Shown: positions 47,001 through 57,422 of the stretch, one piece after another
Layout of the letters: each line of letters starts with the position of its first letter
Numbering within the stretch: position 1 is the first letter of the stretch
Assembly: GCA_023105745.1 (NCBI GenBank)
Contig: JALGQZ010000011.1
Span: forward strand, 22,656,975 to 22,720,974
Reading direction: 5' to 3'
Origin: Austropuccinia psidii
Lineage: Eukaryota; Basidiomycota; Pucciniomycetes; Pucciniales; Sphaerophragmiaceae
Length of the DNA stretch: 64,000 nt
The notes under the pieces: model-generated
Told to the model about the DNA's origin: nothing
The model's input: only the letters and a program-made list of their open reading frames with translations
Databases searched by the model: none
Translations under genes and position numbers: made by a program

Positions 47001-49041
47001 ACATAATGAATCAGTTTTTCTATAAAATATGTAATAGACTTGGTCCTCTATGACCTAGAACTTCAAATTTTCTTTTTTATTTAATTTATTATTATCAAAA
47101 TATATTTATGACTATATAGTTCTAAATAGAAACATTATATTTTACAGTTAATTAAATGATCTTCTCATTGTTGATATATTTCTTAGCAAATAGGCTTTAG
47201 ATTGAAAGTAGAATCTTCAAGTCAAGTATGGTCCCCTATGACCCCAAACTGGAAGATCAAATTGAAATTCCTTTCTTTTCATATTAAAATTATATGATTA
47301 GCAAAATTATAAGTCCACCAAGACTATAAAGTGGAATTCCACTTTATTGTCATTTCTCACACAATAAATGTTCAAAGTCCACAAAAACGATAAATTGGAA
47401 ATTTCTCATCAATCATTTTAAAATGAATGAATGTTCAATTATATAAGTCCACCATGACCTTAAACTGGAAATATTATAATATTACTACTAAAAAAGGAAA
47501 TCTATGGAAAAGTAAAAACAATAAAAATAAACATCAGATATATATATATCATCAATACAAAAAAGAAGAAAAAATAAAGATTATCAATCACTTAAATATT
47601 ATAAATATGAATTTTATTATAATTATCATTACTGAAAAAAATCTCATTCAAAAAAGAGATGCTTGAATGGTCTTCCTGCTCTAGGTGGAACTTGGACAAC
47701 TGGTCTGTATATACTTAAAAAATACATATAGACCAAGAAGCCAAGTTCAGACCTGGTCTGATTACGTAATATGACTCTGAATTGATTAAAGCTATAGCCT
47801 TGTAGATTTCCACTATATAGTGTGAGGCCACCACAAAAATTCAACCCTCTTATGAGTATGAATAAGACTCAAAATCATCATCATAATAATAAAAATAAGA
47901 AAGCTAACAATTTTAAATTCATGAAGAAAATATAAAAAAAATAAAAGTAAAAATACAAACAAACTAGAGAAATCAACTACAGCAATTTAAATGAAGAGGG
48001 GATCTTATCCCACACCTGAATATTAATATTACAAATAAAAAGAAGAAATATGAATACAAAAGATATTTTAATAGGATCTTTGAGGCTCAATAATTATATG
48101 ATAAGTTTTTATAAGAGTGATTGGAAGATGATAAATAAAGAAGCATTTTTTTGAAGATCATCATCAAACAAACATCCTGAAGGCACATTCAACTCTAAAA
48201 TTATGAGAATTTCTTTCAATATATAAAATTGGAAATTCAATGGAACCATGAAAGGATTAGTGGAATGTTAAGTCCTTGTATGAATTAAAACTAAAGGGGT
48301 GGCACATCTGAGGGGTTCTAATATATTTATTTATTTTATTCAATGAAAGGAGTAGTGGTATTAAAGAAATAATGTGAAGAAAGATAGGTTAGTTTTGAAA
48401 TGGTTCAAATAAAACCATCAAATATATGTGATAAGCTGGGAAAAGAATAAAATATTTAATGAAGAAGGACAGAAGTCCAAAATTAAACTATGAAATAATA
48501 ATTTTTAATGATCAAAAAAAGATGAAATCCATATCTAGAAACCCAAGAATTGTATGAATTATTAAGCCTCAAGGTAGCTCAAGTGTTAATTAGCAGAATA
48601 GATCTTTCGGACTTGAAAAACCTACCCTTGAATCAAGTAAAATTGAAGACCAGGAGGTCCTCAGCATTACGGGAAACTGCCCCCTTATGAAGAAATTGAC
48701 AAGGGAATTTTTTGTCCTTTCATGAAATAAAAAGGCAGGATTTTGTATATATAATGTACAGGGTATGCACACCTATGTTGCAGGGTCCTGTATGACCTAA
48801 AACTCCAATCTCAATTATATGGAAAGAAAAAGATGAAAGAAGTGAAGATTTATATTACTTACTTAGTTATTAAAAAAAGAAAAGAAATAAATAAAACAGA
48901 AGAAGTGATATTATATCAATCTTAACATATCCTGTTGAAAATAATAATAATAATAATAATAAAGGGGAAAACAGAATCATTTCTGTGATATTACAAAGCG
49001 TATTACCAAAATAGTGCAAAAAAGTATAAATCAGTACTTAA
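47001..49041. repeat. AT-rich stretch with dispersed GTCC..ATGACC motif
   Basis: A degenerate phrase near GTCCACCATGACCTTAAACT occurs at about 47043, 47231, 47311, 47373, 47447 and 48785 (GGTCCTGTATGACCTAAAAC). A 9-bp-stem inverted repeat GGTCTGTATAT...ATATAGACC lies near 47702-47735. AATAATAATAAT is at about 48941-48963. No gene supported. Confidence 0.45.
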
Positions 49042-49764
49042 GAGGGTTAAACCAGTCATTGATCCTATGCCAAAAAAAATAAATCCTCCTTTGGTAAGGC
49101 CACCATTAGCAAGAGACCATTATAATACACCACTATCATAAAAACCACCTAGATTTATGGTCACATCAAAAATAACACAAGAAAGATTTGAACTAATAGA
49201 TTTTGGGCCACCTGGATGGCTTTCAAAAGAAAGAGGTCTGTTGATGGGTGTCATAGTTTTAAGAGGAAAATGGATTGCATTAAGTTCAGAGGAAAGGGGT
49301 TTACTGAAACATTTGTATGGAAAACCCTACAAACTACCCATAATACCCCATACACCTTGGAAAAAGAAGCCAATGTTACTCCAGTTTATTGAATTCATAA
49401 CAGAAAGGATTAGAACAGTCTCATATGAGTATTCTACCTCTAGCAATATAATTCCAGTATTTTGTGCTTCAAAGTCAAATGGAAAACTCAGTATTGTCCA
49501 TGACTTAAAGGATCTTAATAAGGTAACAATTGAATATGCAGAATTCCCACCACATGTTGGAGAATTTGTAGATGTATTTTCAGGAAGAGCTTTTTATGGA
49601 CTTGGAAATATAATTGGAGGATATGATGAAAGATAATTAGACATTTCCACAAGACCCTTAACCAAATTTGAAACACCATTTGGAAGGCTACAGCTCACAA
49701 GACTACCACAAGGAGAAACCAATTTTGTAGCAGTTTATCAAGCTCAAATGACTTTGATAATTTA
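49042..49764 (+). pseudogene. Element E Pol, left half (reverse transcriptase)
   Basis: Translation reads RVKPVIDPMPKK, then FMVTSKITQERFELIDFGPP, LSSEERGLLKHLYGKPYKLP and VFCASKSNGKLSIVHDLKDL (RT motif 1), then RAFYGLGNIIGGYDER. A TAA at 49634-49636 follows, after which STRPLTKFETPFGRLQLTRL and PQGETNFVAVYQAQM complete the fingers and palm. It is cut by C2 at 49765 and resumes at 57423. This Pol type differs from A, B and D. Confidence 0.82.
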
Positions 49765-49884
49765 GGTGAGCCTGTGAGGTATGTTTGACATACCCATAAG
49801 GCCACAAATAACATTATACACAGTTTATTTAGTCTTAAATAGACTTATCAAATAAATTTAAAACAAAAAATAACAAAAAATAAG

Positions 49885-49914
49885 TATAACCTTTTTTGGA
49901 TAAAAAAGGTTATA
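49885..49914 (+). promoter_or_regulatory. 13-bp perfect hairpin in C2 LTR
   Basis: TATAACCTTTTTT pairs fully with AAAAAAGGTTATA around GGAT. C1 has the same position with AACTTT/AAAGTT, so a C-G pair has become T-A with pairing kept. Role unknown. Confidence 0.5.
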
Positions 49915-51168
49915 ATTATTATGTTATTTTTGGATTCTACTACAAAAAGATCTAGGGTAGACCCATAGGGTGTTATACCCAAAAATGAATATTTCTTAAG
50001 TTATTGGAATATTTAAGAATCTCATAGTACAATTGCAATTTTTTGAACATTTTTTAAAAAATTGTTAAACTCAAGCTTAAATAAGCTTGAGCTTAAAGTT
50101 GCATAAGGTTTATGCAAACATACCAAAATTTTAGTTGAAATTAAGGTGTTGTGTATATTTAATGAATTGGCTAAGAATTTTCCATACAGAATGTAAATCC
50201 TGCGTGATCTCAATTTAAAGATATTTAAGGCAATAGTATGGCTTTAAACGAATAAAAGGGCAAAATTCACACAAAAAGATGGGACAAAGGAAAAAGAACA
50301 AAAAGAGTTGGGATACCCAACTTTTTGGATCTTCAACACTTCAATTAAGGTGGTAAACCTGAATTGGAGTATTTTTAACCTTATTTAAACTTTAAGATTA
50401 GACTTAGATCCAATATTAAAGTTTAAACTGGTCTCATCCCAATTTGGACAGGAATTTTAAGCTGCCAAAGGGTAAGTCCCAATATGAAATCTTGAAATGA
50501 AAGTTTTGAGAGCTGTAAAAGCTTAATTTAGCTTAAAACCTAAAATTTACAAGTAACAAAACTATATCAAAAGTTAAGGTTGAGTGTCTATTGATATTTT
50601 ACATGGAAAAATAGCAATAACTTCAAAAATTCATTAAAAATCCAAATCCCAATGGATTTTCTTGAAATTTTCACACAGCTTACAGTTAAATGTTATCTGT
50701 GTATACATAAGATTTTAACTCCCTTTTTTGAGCAAGTTTTATTTTTATACATCCTGGAAAATTACTCTTTTAATTATACTCAAAGAAAATTAAGATTTCT
50801 TTAAAAATCAATTAAAAGTTGAGTTTAACAGTTTTTTGATTGGAGCTCTATTTTTAAGTTGTTCACGCAGTGAGCTTTAATCTAAATAAACTTTTTTTAT
50901 ATTAAAGCTTAAAATGATCAATCCAAAAGAGGATTGAATTTACTTGGAGTTAAGAATAACACTGGTAACTTTAAATTGGAATTAAAAATGAGTTACCTTA
51001 AGCTAAGAACCTTATTTTCAAGTATGGTTTTGCAGTTTTGACCGGAGCACGCCCTCTATATTCATTATGAATCATTAGAGCTGCTTTGTAGACATAAAAA
51101 GAGTCTATTCATCACCGTTTTGTCAATCAATCATCATTATTCCAATCATATTAGAAATCTAAACAGGT

Positions 51169-51572
51169 TGTCACAATTCTGTCTGCCAGACCTCAACAAA
51201 GGGAACTCTTGCCAAAAAGGCTATTAAACCGGTTGAAAGACCGATTAATACTGGCAAGTTGTAGATCACATTCCACCATGTGACAGTACCCCTGGGTTTA
51301 GGGCACTGCATCCCAAAGTGCATGTAACTGATGGTATTACCCATGTCTCCCTCATGGAGTTACATTAGTCACAACAGGAGCCTACAAGGAACCCCCAAGG
51401 AGCGGAACCCTTGTATGCCAATGGAGTGGAAAACCCAGCAATTTCTGGTTGTTTGATTGAGACCACCTCTTTTCTCCAACCGGAATCGAACCCATGATGT
51501 TGGTAACCAGTTTATTGTCACAATGCTGTCTGCCAGACCTCAACAAAGGGAACTCTTGCCGAAAAGGCTATT
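51169..51572 (-). repeat. GC-richer SINE-like segment with partial direct repeat
   Basis: A 57-bp block (TGTCACAATTCTGTCTGCCA start, 51169-51225) recurs with two changes at 51516-51572, so the segment is 1.16 copies of a 347-bp unit. On the minus strand it has GGTTCGATTCC (51487-51497), an exact Pol III B-box or tRNA T-loop, with TGGCAGACAG about 43 nt upstream as a possible A-box. Base composition is near even, unlike the AT-rich surroundings. A tRNA-derived SINE is the best reading; a full tRNA fold cannot be made. Confidence 0.5.
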
Positions 51573-53171
51573 GTCACGTTGGGACAACATTTACCCAGAG
51601 AGGGGGGTGGATTTCATCAGCAAGAATCCTCAAAATTTCATCAAGTTCTCAAGAAAAATGAAATTAAAGAGTCAAGATTCTTTTCAATAAAAGTTGATAT
51701 GTTTTCAGATGTAGTTGATCAAATTCAAAGACAAGTATGGAAAGACAAAGATTATAAGGAAATCCTCAAGAAATTAGCAAGAGGAGAATCAGTCCCAGAC
51801 TATTCTCTTGAACCTCAAGCAAAATTATTATTGTTCAAAGATAGAGTAGTCATTCCAAGCAATCATGAAATTCAATTGGACATTCTTCAAAAGCATCATG
51901 ACTCACCATTGGCTGGCCATCCTGGCCAGGATAAGACCCTCAAGCTCATCAAGAGGGATTTTTATTGGGCTGACATGAATCAAATCATCAAGGACTATGT
52001 GTCCTCATATCAGCAATGTTCAAGAAACAAGAACATCCACCATAAGAAGTTTGGACTACTCAAGCCTCTTCAAATTCCATCTGGTCCTTGGAATTCTTTG
52101 TCAATGGACTTTATCACTCAATTGCCCTTGTCAAGCAACTTTGATTCAATTTTAGTAGTTGTAGACATATTTTCAAAAATGGCAATATTTATTTCAACTT
52201 ATTCAACAATCACTGCTTTGGACTTAGCTCAAATATTCATTAATCATGTCTTTTCCAAACATGGTCTTCCAATCAGTATTGTCAGTGATAGAGGTTCATT
52301 ATTTGTTTCATAATTTTGGACTCAATTGTGTCAGCAGCTCAAGATATCGAGAGATATTTCAACTGCCTTTCACCCTGAAACAGATGGACAGACAGAGAGG
52401 GTAAATCAGATTCTAGAACAGTATCTTTGGATGTATGTCAGTTACCATCAAGATGACTGGCACACCTGGCTCCCTCTGGCTGAATTTGCCTATAATAATG
52501 CAGAACATTCATCAACAAAACAGTCACCATTTTTCACCATTTATGGAAGAAATCCCAGCTTTGATTCAATTCAAATTTCTCAAGATACACCTGCTGGAAA
52601 GTTATCATCAAAACTCCAATCAGTACAGCAAGTTGTCAGAGAAGAATTAGAGTCAGCAATAAAGCGTTTTAAGAAGTATGCAGATAGAAATAGAGCAATT
52701 TCACCAGATTTCCAACCTGGGGACAAAGTATGGCTAGCTTCCAAGAACATCAAGACAGCAAGACCCAACAAGAAACTTTCAGAAAGATGGTTGGGAACCT
52801 TTGAAGTTCTCAAGAAGATTGGCAGCCATGCATATCACCTCAAGTTGCCTCAACAATGGAAGTCAGTTCACCCTGTCTTCCATGTGTCCTTGTTACAGCC
52901 AGTGAAGCAATCAACTATCCCAAATAGACACCAATTGCCACCACCTCCAGTAATAGTGGAAGAGCAAGAAGAATGGGAAGTGGCTCAGGTTCTGGACTCA
53001 AAACTCAAGAGAGGTTCATTATGGTATTTAGTTGAGTGGAAAGGATTCAGTGAAGACCCAGAAAGAACAACTTGGGAACCAGCTTCCAACCTTACCAACT
53101 CCCCAGACCTTGTCAAGGATTTTCACACTATGTATCCAGACAAGCCTTGCCCAAATGCCTCAAGAGTTTGA
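51573..53171 (+). pseudogene. A2 integrase with chromodomain, one stop
   Basis: One frame from about 51579 to the TGA at 53169-53171, broken only by a TAA at about 52311. Blocks: NIYPERGVDFISK spacer, HHCC (HHDSPLAGHPGQ, YQQCSRNKN; the first Cys of CxxC is Tyr), SMDFITQLPLSSNFD, SIVSDRGSLFVS, TDGQTERVNQILEQYLW, WLGTFEVLKKIGSHAYHLKL, and a chromodomain with EEWEVAQVLDSKLKRG, LVEWKGFSEDPERTTWEP. The Tyr in the zinc site and the stop make it inactive. Confidence 0.9.
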
Positions 53172-53620
53172 TTTATGGTGCTTGGTGGGGATTGGAGGTT
53201 ATGAAAGTAAGTTCCTCTCCTGGCATGCAACTTTAAGGGGGTATTCTACCCAAATTTGTTGTAAGCATCACCTTGGCCACTTTGTGAGCACTTGTTGATT
53301 TTTTGGACAGGTTCAGAAGGCCTTGCAACATCATACCCTCAAGATTTAGACCTTTCATCAAGATATGGCCCAATCTTTTCTCTTATTTTATTTTCTTTCT
53401 TTAATCATGCCATAAATTATCTTTAAAGACATTCATTACCACAATTCATGTTATGGCATAATTTCTGTTCCATTTATGGTGCTTGGTGGGGAGTGGAAGT
53501 TATGAAAGTAAGTTCCATCTCCTGGTATGCATCCCTGAGGGGTCTACTTCTTGTAAAACATTACCTTGGCCACGCTGTGAGCATCAAATGCTTGATCTTA
53601 TCTTTCAGAACATTTTGGCC
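53172..53620 (+). repeat. A2 post-chromodomain doublet with two intron-like segments
   Basis: Unit 1 starts TTTATGGTGCTTGGTGGGG and has donor GTAAGT at 53207 and acceptor GGACAG ending 53310 (104 nt). Unit 2 has donor GTAAGT at 53508 and acceptor TTTCAG ending 53608 (101 nt). The offset is 301 bases. Boundaries and internal blocks match the A1 doublet. Confidence 0.6.
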
Positions 53621-53869
53621 AAGATCAAGCAACTCACCACAAGGAGGACAACCCTCAGGCATTTCTTATTTCTATTTCTTTACTCTCTTTTTCTCTCAAT
53701 TCTTTTTCATTTTTATTTTTTATTTCATTTTCTTTTACTTGTATGATTTATTTTTCATTTCTTGTTTCAAAAGCAGCAATCATAACTCCCATATCTTGTT
53801 TGGGGAGTCAATTTATTTAATAATCAAGAGCAAACACTAGTAATGGTAAAGACCAGCTACAGATAATTG
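53621..53869. other. T-rich spacer downstream of both genes
   Basis: Lies between the doublet and the 3' end of the antisense gene. T-rich on the plus strand at 53660-53760. Probably shared 3' untranslated sequence of the two converging transcripts. No gene. Confidence 0.45.
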
Positions 53870-55047
53870 TCATCGAAATTTCTTCAAGGCTTCTCTAAAC
53901 TTAACAACCATGTCATCTTTATAAGCAACTGCCTCCCTGGCCAAAGTAGCAGTGGGCTCCCCTGGAATAGCACTCTTCATAGCCTTATCAACAAACATCT
54001 CAGTCAAAGAATCAACTTCAGCAAATAGAGAGGTTACCACCTTCTTTTTCACCCTTTTCTGATCAGTGAAGTTGCCAGTAATATTCCAGCGGCAACGGGT
54101 TTCAAAGATTGATTCAGGTTCTGGAGACATTGGGTCTCTAGAAGTGCTGGCCACTGGTGGTTGGATGATGGTAGAGGTGGAAGCAAGTGTGGAGGGCCTG
54201 GTTGGGTATCTAATTGGAAGTTGAGGTGGTTGGGAGGACCTGATCACTTCATTATTGGTGGTACTGGCTTGGACTGGGGATTGTGAGGTGGATTGGATTC
54301 TTCTTTTCTGGATTGGGGTAGTCATTTCAAGCTCTTCTCCATCAATCTCATCACTGCCTTCAGCATCAGTATCAATTTCATCTTGAACCACCAAATTTCT
54401 CTTCAATTTTCCAAGTCTTCCATCTTTTCTGGTGACCAAAATGGGAACCTCTGGGGCCACTCCAATGGGATTTCCTTGGGGGTGAATTGATCCTACAATG
54501 GCTACCCAGGAGCCACTGGTATTATTCAATTGTTGGACACCTCTCATTCCAGATCCAGTCACTGAAGAAGAAGAAATGAAAACATAGAAGTCAGTAACCC
54601 ATCAATTTTATGGCCAATCAACTCACAATTGGAGTGACCAGAGGTGGAATCAGAGGTGGGAGGTTCATCAACAGGAGCTTCCAATCCAAATCTTCCACCC
54701 TTCTGAATGCTGCTCCATAATCTTCTGGCATTTTCAGGAAAGCTATAGTGGGCTTGGGAACAATTTCTTTTTCCAAGATTGCAAAATTGACACCTGGTGG
54801 ACCTAGAAGTAGCAGATTCCACACAAGGAATCCCTTTCCTCTTACAATTGGTGCAGGGTGGCTCAATAACTCTGAAAGATTTAAAACCATTATAGGTTTT
54901 CTTGATGTCCCAAATCTCTGTAGGGGCCATACTCTCTTCAGAAAGCTCCCTCAAGTTATCAAAAATACCAGGACCATAAAGTACAGAAGGTGGGGAATCA
55001 GAGTGATTGGAATCACAAAGGGAAGTCAGCCTTGAACTCCTCTTCAA
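53870..55047 (-). CDS. Antisense two-exon gene, Zn(II)2Cys6-like protein carried by A2
   Basis: Exon 1 is 55047-54627, exon 2 is 54561-53870, about 370 residues. The 65-nt intron (54626-54562) has GTGAGT donor and CTTCTTCAG acceptor; 65 is not a multiple of three, and splicing joins the two open frames. Residues about 63-94 read CTNCKRKGIPC then CQFCNLGKRNC, spacing C-X2-C-X6-C-X10-C-X2-C-X6-C, which fits the fungal binuclear zinc cluster, though Lys/Arg placement is not classical. Next is PENARRLWSSIQKGGRFG, a conserved-looking block. Exon 2 has VAPEVPILVTRKDGRLGKLK, an acidic stretch, a Ser/Thr/Pro linker, a basic QKRVKKK and a helical end (LFAEVDSLTEMFVDKAMK). No stop in 370 codons. An alternative start is the Met at 54930. 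I recall similar hypothetical proteins, many copies, in Austropuccinia. A1 lacks it. Confidence 0.75.
54562..54626 (-). other. Predicted intron of the antisense gene
   Basis: 65 nt, GTGAGT at the 5' end, pyrimidine-rich TTCATTTCTTCTTCTTCAG at the 3' end. Read through, exon 1 stops 29 codons later and exon 2 would lack its upstream frame. Confidence 0.7.
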
Positions 55048-55964
55048 GTCAAAATTTCAAATTCAAGACCAAGAGAATTATGGACCATTGCAAGTCAGCA
55101 AGGCATTTATGCCAATTGACCAGTCAAGGAGGGGATAAGAAGAAAGACATTCAAGAAGAAATCAAGATCAAAAAGAAAAAAACTTCTTCAAATGGCCCAA
55201 TTGTCCAATTTCATGAATTTATGCACTTTGGCACAAATGGCCATATCAGACCTCAAAACTTCAAAATAGCTCAGTTTTATCATTTTTATCAAAATATGCT
55301 TAATTATGCATATTGGCAAATTTGCACATTTGTGCACTTTTGCGCAAAAGGCTTCAAAAGGCCTTTTTGGCCAATTTCATCATAATTGCGCATTTGCACA
55401 CTTTGCGCAAAAATGCGCAAAATGGCCAGAACACTTTATAAGGCTATTTTTCATCATTAATCAAATTTTTTCAATTTTTTCACCAATATATGCCATTATG
55501 GCATATATGTGCATTTGCGCATTTTGCGCATTTTTGTGAAAATTGGCCAAAATCCCCTTTAATCACAAAATCAAGGATTTTGGCCAGGACTTCTGAAATG
55601 GTCTAAAACCTCAAGTATTGGCCACTTTATGCCAACACTCTCAAGATTAAAATTATGATGAAATCAGGTGTTCTTGGGACATAAACCCAGGTCACCCACT
55701 TTTCAAAAGCCATGAGGACTCAAGAAACGTTTGGTGAAGACACTCAAGACAAGAATGAAGGAATTTTGAAGTAAAAGAGGGAATTCAGAATCATGATCAA
55801 GAGGAAAATACCTACAAGTGATCAAATGAAGATTTTGTTTGAGTATTGATTGAAGAAGAAAGTTTAATGGGATAAATTTAAGGAATTGGGGGAAAGAACT
55901 GTATGGATTGTTTGCAAGCTCATCAAGACTCACTTTACTTATGGTGCTCAGAGCTCACCACTTT
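55048..55964 (-). promoter_or_regulatory. Upstream region of the antisense gene with TGCGCA palindromes
   Basis: No ORF supported. Six TGCGCA palindromes lie in 55341-55530, several inside TTTGCGCAAA or TTTGCGCATTT, with related TTTGCACA and AAAAGGCCTTTTTGGCC. A TATA-like CCTTATAAAGTG is on the minus strand at about 55433-55444. Promoter role is inferred from position. Confidence 0.4.
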
Positions 55965-55965
55965 C

Positions 55966-55978
55966 AAGAGGGGGATAA
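55966..55978 (+). other. A2 polypurine tract
   Basis: AAGAGGGGGATAA immediately before the LTR TG at 55979, preceded by GCTCAGAGCTCACCA as in A1. Confidence 0.8.
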
Positions 55979-56713
55979 TGTCACAGCCAAGGAGGCAGGG
56001 GCATTACCAATCATATCCAACAATCATTACTTCATTGATACCCCTCAAAACCCAATCAGCAAGGGGGTTTCATTCAACATTCTCCAAATACAGTTTTCAG
56101 ACCTCAATACAGTTTCATACAGGCAAGATCCAAATACAGGATTCACCAAATACAGGCCTGTAATCAATACAGGCGCAAATACCTGTATTGACTGTATAGC
56201 TTGTATTGGATTCATCAATACAGGATTCAATCCCACATCCAACTTCTTGCAGCATACAGACAAGTATCTCAACACTCAAACTCCAAGGCTGGTATTTCTC
56301 ACATATACCAGCCCCTCTTCACCCACCTGGGGGTTTTTCCCCCAGTTAATTAAAATATTGGATTTATTATTTAATATTATTTTATTTCTCATTAAGAAAT
56401 ATTATTTTATTAATTATTAAGTTAGTCTTTGCCTTCCCTCACCTGTTCAGTAGAGTCCTGGTGGCCATATCCTTTATTAATCCTTTTCTCTTTTCTGAAC
56501 AGGTTGAAACAGTAGTACAGGATTATTTGTGGTTGGCTCTTTATTATTGCTTTTGCTTTCCTCTCATATCTTTTAATTCTTATTATCTTATGACTAGGAA
56601 ATTATTATCTCATTTCATTACTCTTATCAATTGGTACCTTATTCTGAGCCCTCCATAAGTAAGTCTTTTCACTGAGTGCCAGGCCCTCTTCACTTAGAAG
56701 AGCCCCTGTTACA
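55979..56713 (+). repeat. A2 3' LTR, short form (735 bp)
   Basis: TGTCACAGCC to CTGTTACA (GTGACA with one change). It matches the ends of the 1520-bp A1 LTR but lacks about half of its middle. AATACAG or CTGTATT occurs eight or nine times in 56087-56223. The hairpin CTGGGGG/CCCCCAG is at 56327-56345. Confidence 0.9.
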
Positions 56714-57422
56714 CAGGTAAAGTTTTATTAAATATGAAATCTTATTATTAAAGGAATTCTTAAGCTATTTTATTCTTTATTAATTTTAAATTTGATGAAT
56801 TGAAATCATAAAATTCAGATTATTATTGTAATCCCAAATAATATTTTTTATTATAGAAAATTATTCTCTTAAATATCTTTCAAAATCCACAAATTCCTCT
56901 TCAAAACGTTTTAATCGTATTTTTTATCATAAAAAGCTGTTTTACCTTTTAAAATATTGATTTTTGGTGTTTTTTTAACTTATAATCATTACTTAATATA
57001 ATAATTGTTGTTGTTTGACTTGTTATATTAAATAAATATTATAAGTGAGTTTTCTTTAAAGTTCTAAATTTTTTATCTAGGATTAGTTTTTTTATAAATA
57101 ATTTTTCTATAAGAATTATCTCTGCACAGTTTGTGTGATGATTTCTTTTATCAATAATATTCTTGTATCGTTTTCAAGTGGATTGAGATTAATATCTTCC
57201 ATGTGTAATTGTCTCATTAAGAGCTTTACACTTCTTATTGTTATAACAGTCAGTGACTATAACAATAATAGAATAGCTCAATTTTTTTAATATATATTTA
57301 TTTCAATAATTATATAAATTTGTGGTTATAATTTTTAATTATGTTATATTTTCTACTGAGCAAACTCACAGTACTCTTGGTATTTGTTACTATTATCAAG
57401 ATTTTCATAGACAAGCCTTACA

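Larger units (their letters stand above)
51169..56713 (+). mobile_element. A2: A-family element with its 5' half deleted
   Basis: Flanked by perfect CAGGT duplications (51164-51168 and 56714-56718). The right end is a 735-bp 3' LTR. The left end has no full 5' LTR, Gag or RT; instead a 404-bp tRNA-like segment joins the spacer between RNase H and integrase at about 51573. Integrase and chromodomain are well kept. Between them and the LTR lie an intron-like doublet and an antisense gene absent from A1. Confidence 0.9.
49765..57422 (+). mobile_element. C2: solo C-family LTR, itself split by A2
   Basis: Begins GGTGAGCCTGTGAGGTATG (first T changed to G) and ends AAGCCTTACA. Flanks are ATTTA (49760-49764) and CTTCA (57423-57427); two changes, but the host protein frame rejoins exactly there (TLI then LQEEIPENVG). 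LTR parts are 49765-51168 and 56719-57422, together about 2108 bp, matching C1. A2 sits in the middle. A 13-bp hairpin at 49885-49914 and an inverted repeat at about 57238-57268 match C1. Confidence 0.9.

Noticed and set aside
51169..51178. TGTCACAATT as the true 5' LTR start of A2
   Set aside because: Only the first seven bases agree with the A2 3' LTR start. The following sequence is the repeated 57-bp block, which recurs at 51516.
51470..51572. Complete tRNA gene on the minus strand
   Set aside because: Only the T-arm/B-box fits. Acceptor and anticodon arms do not pair, so SINE-like is the most that can be claimed.
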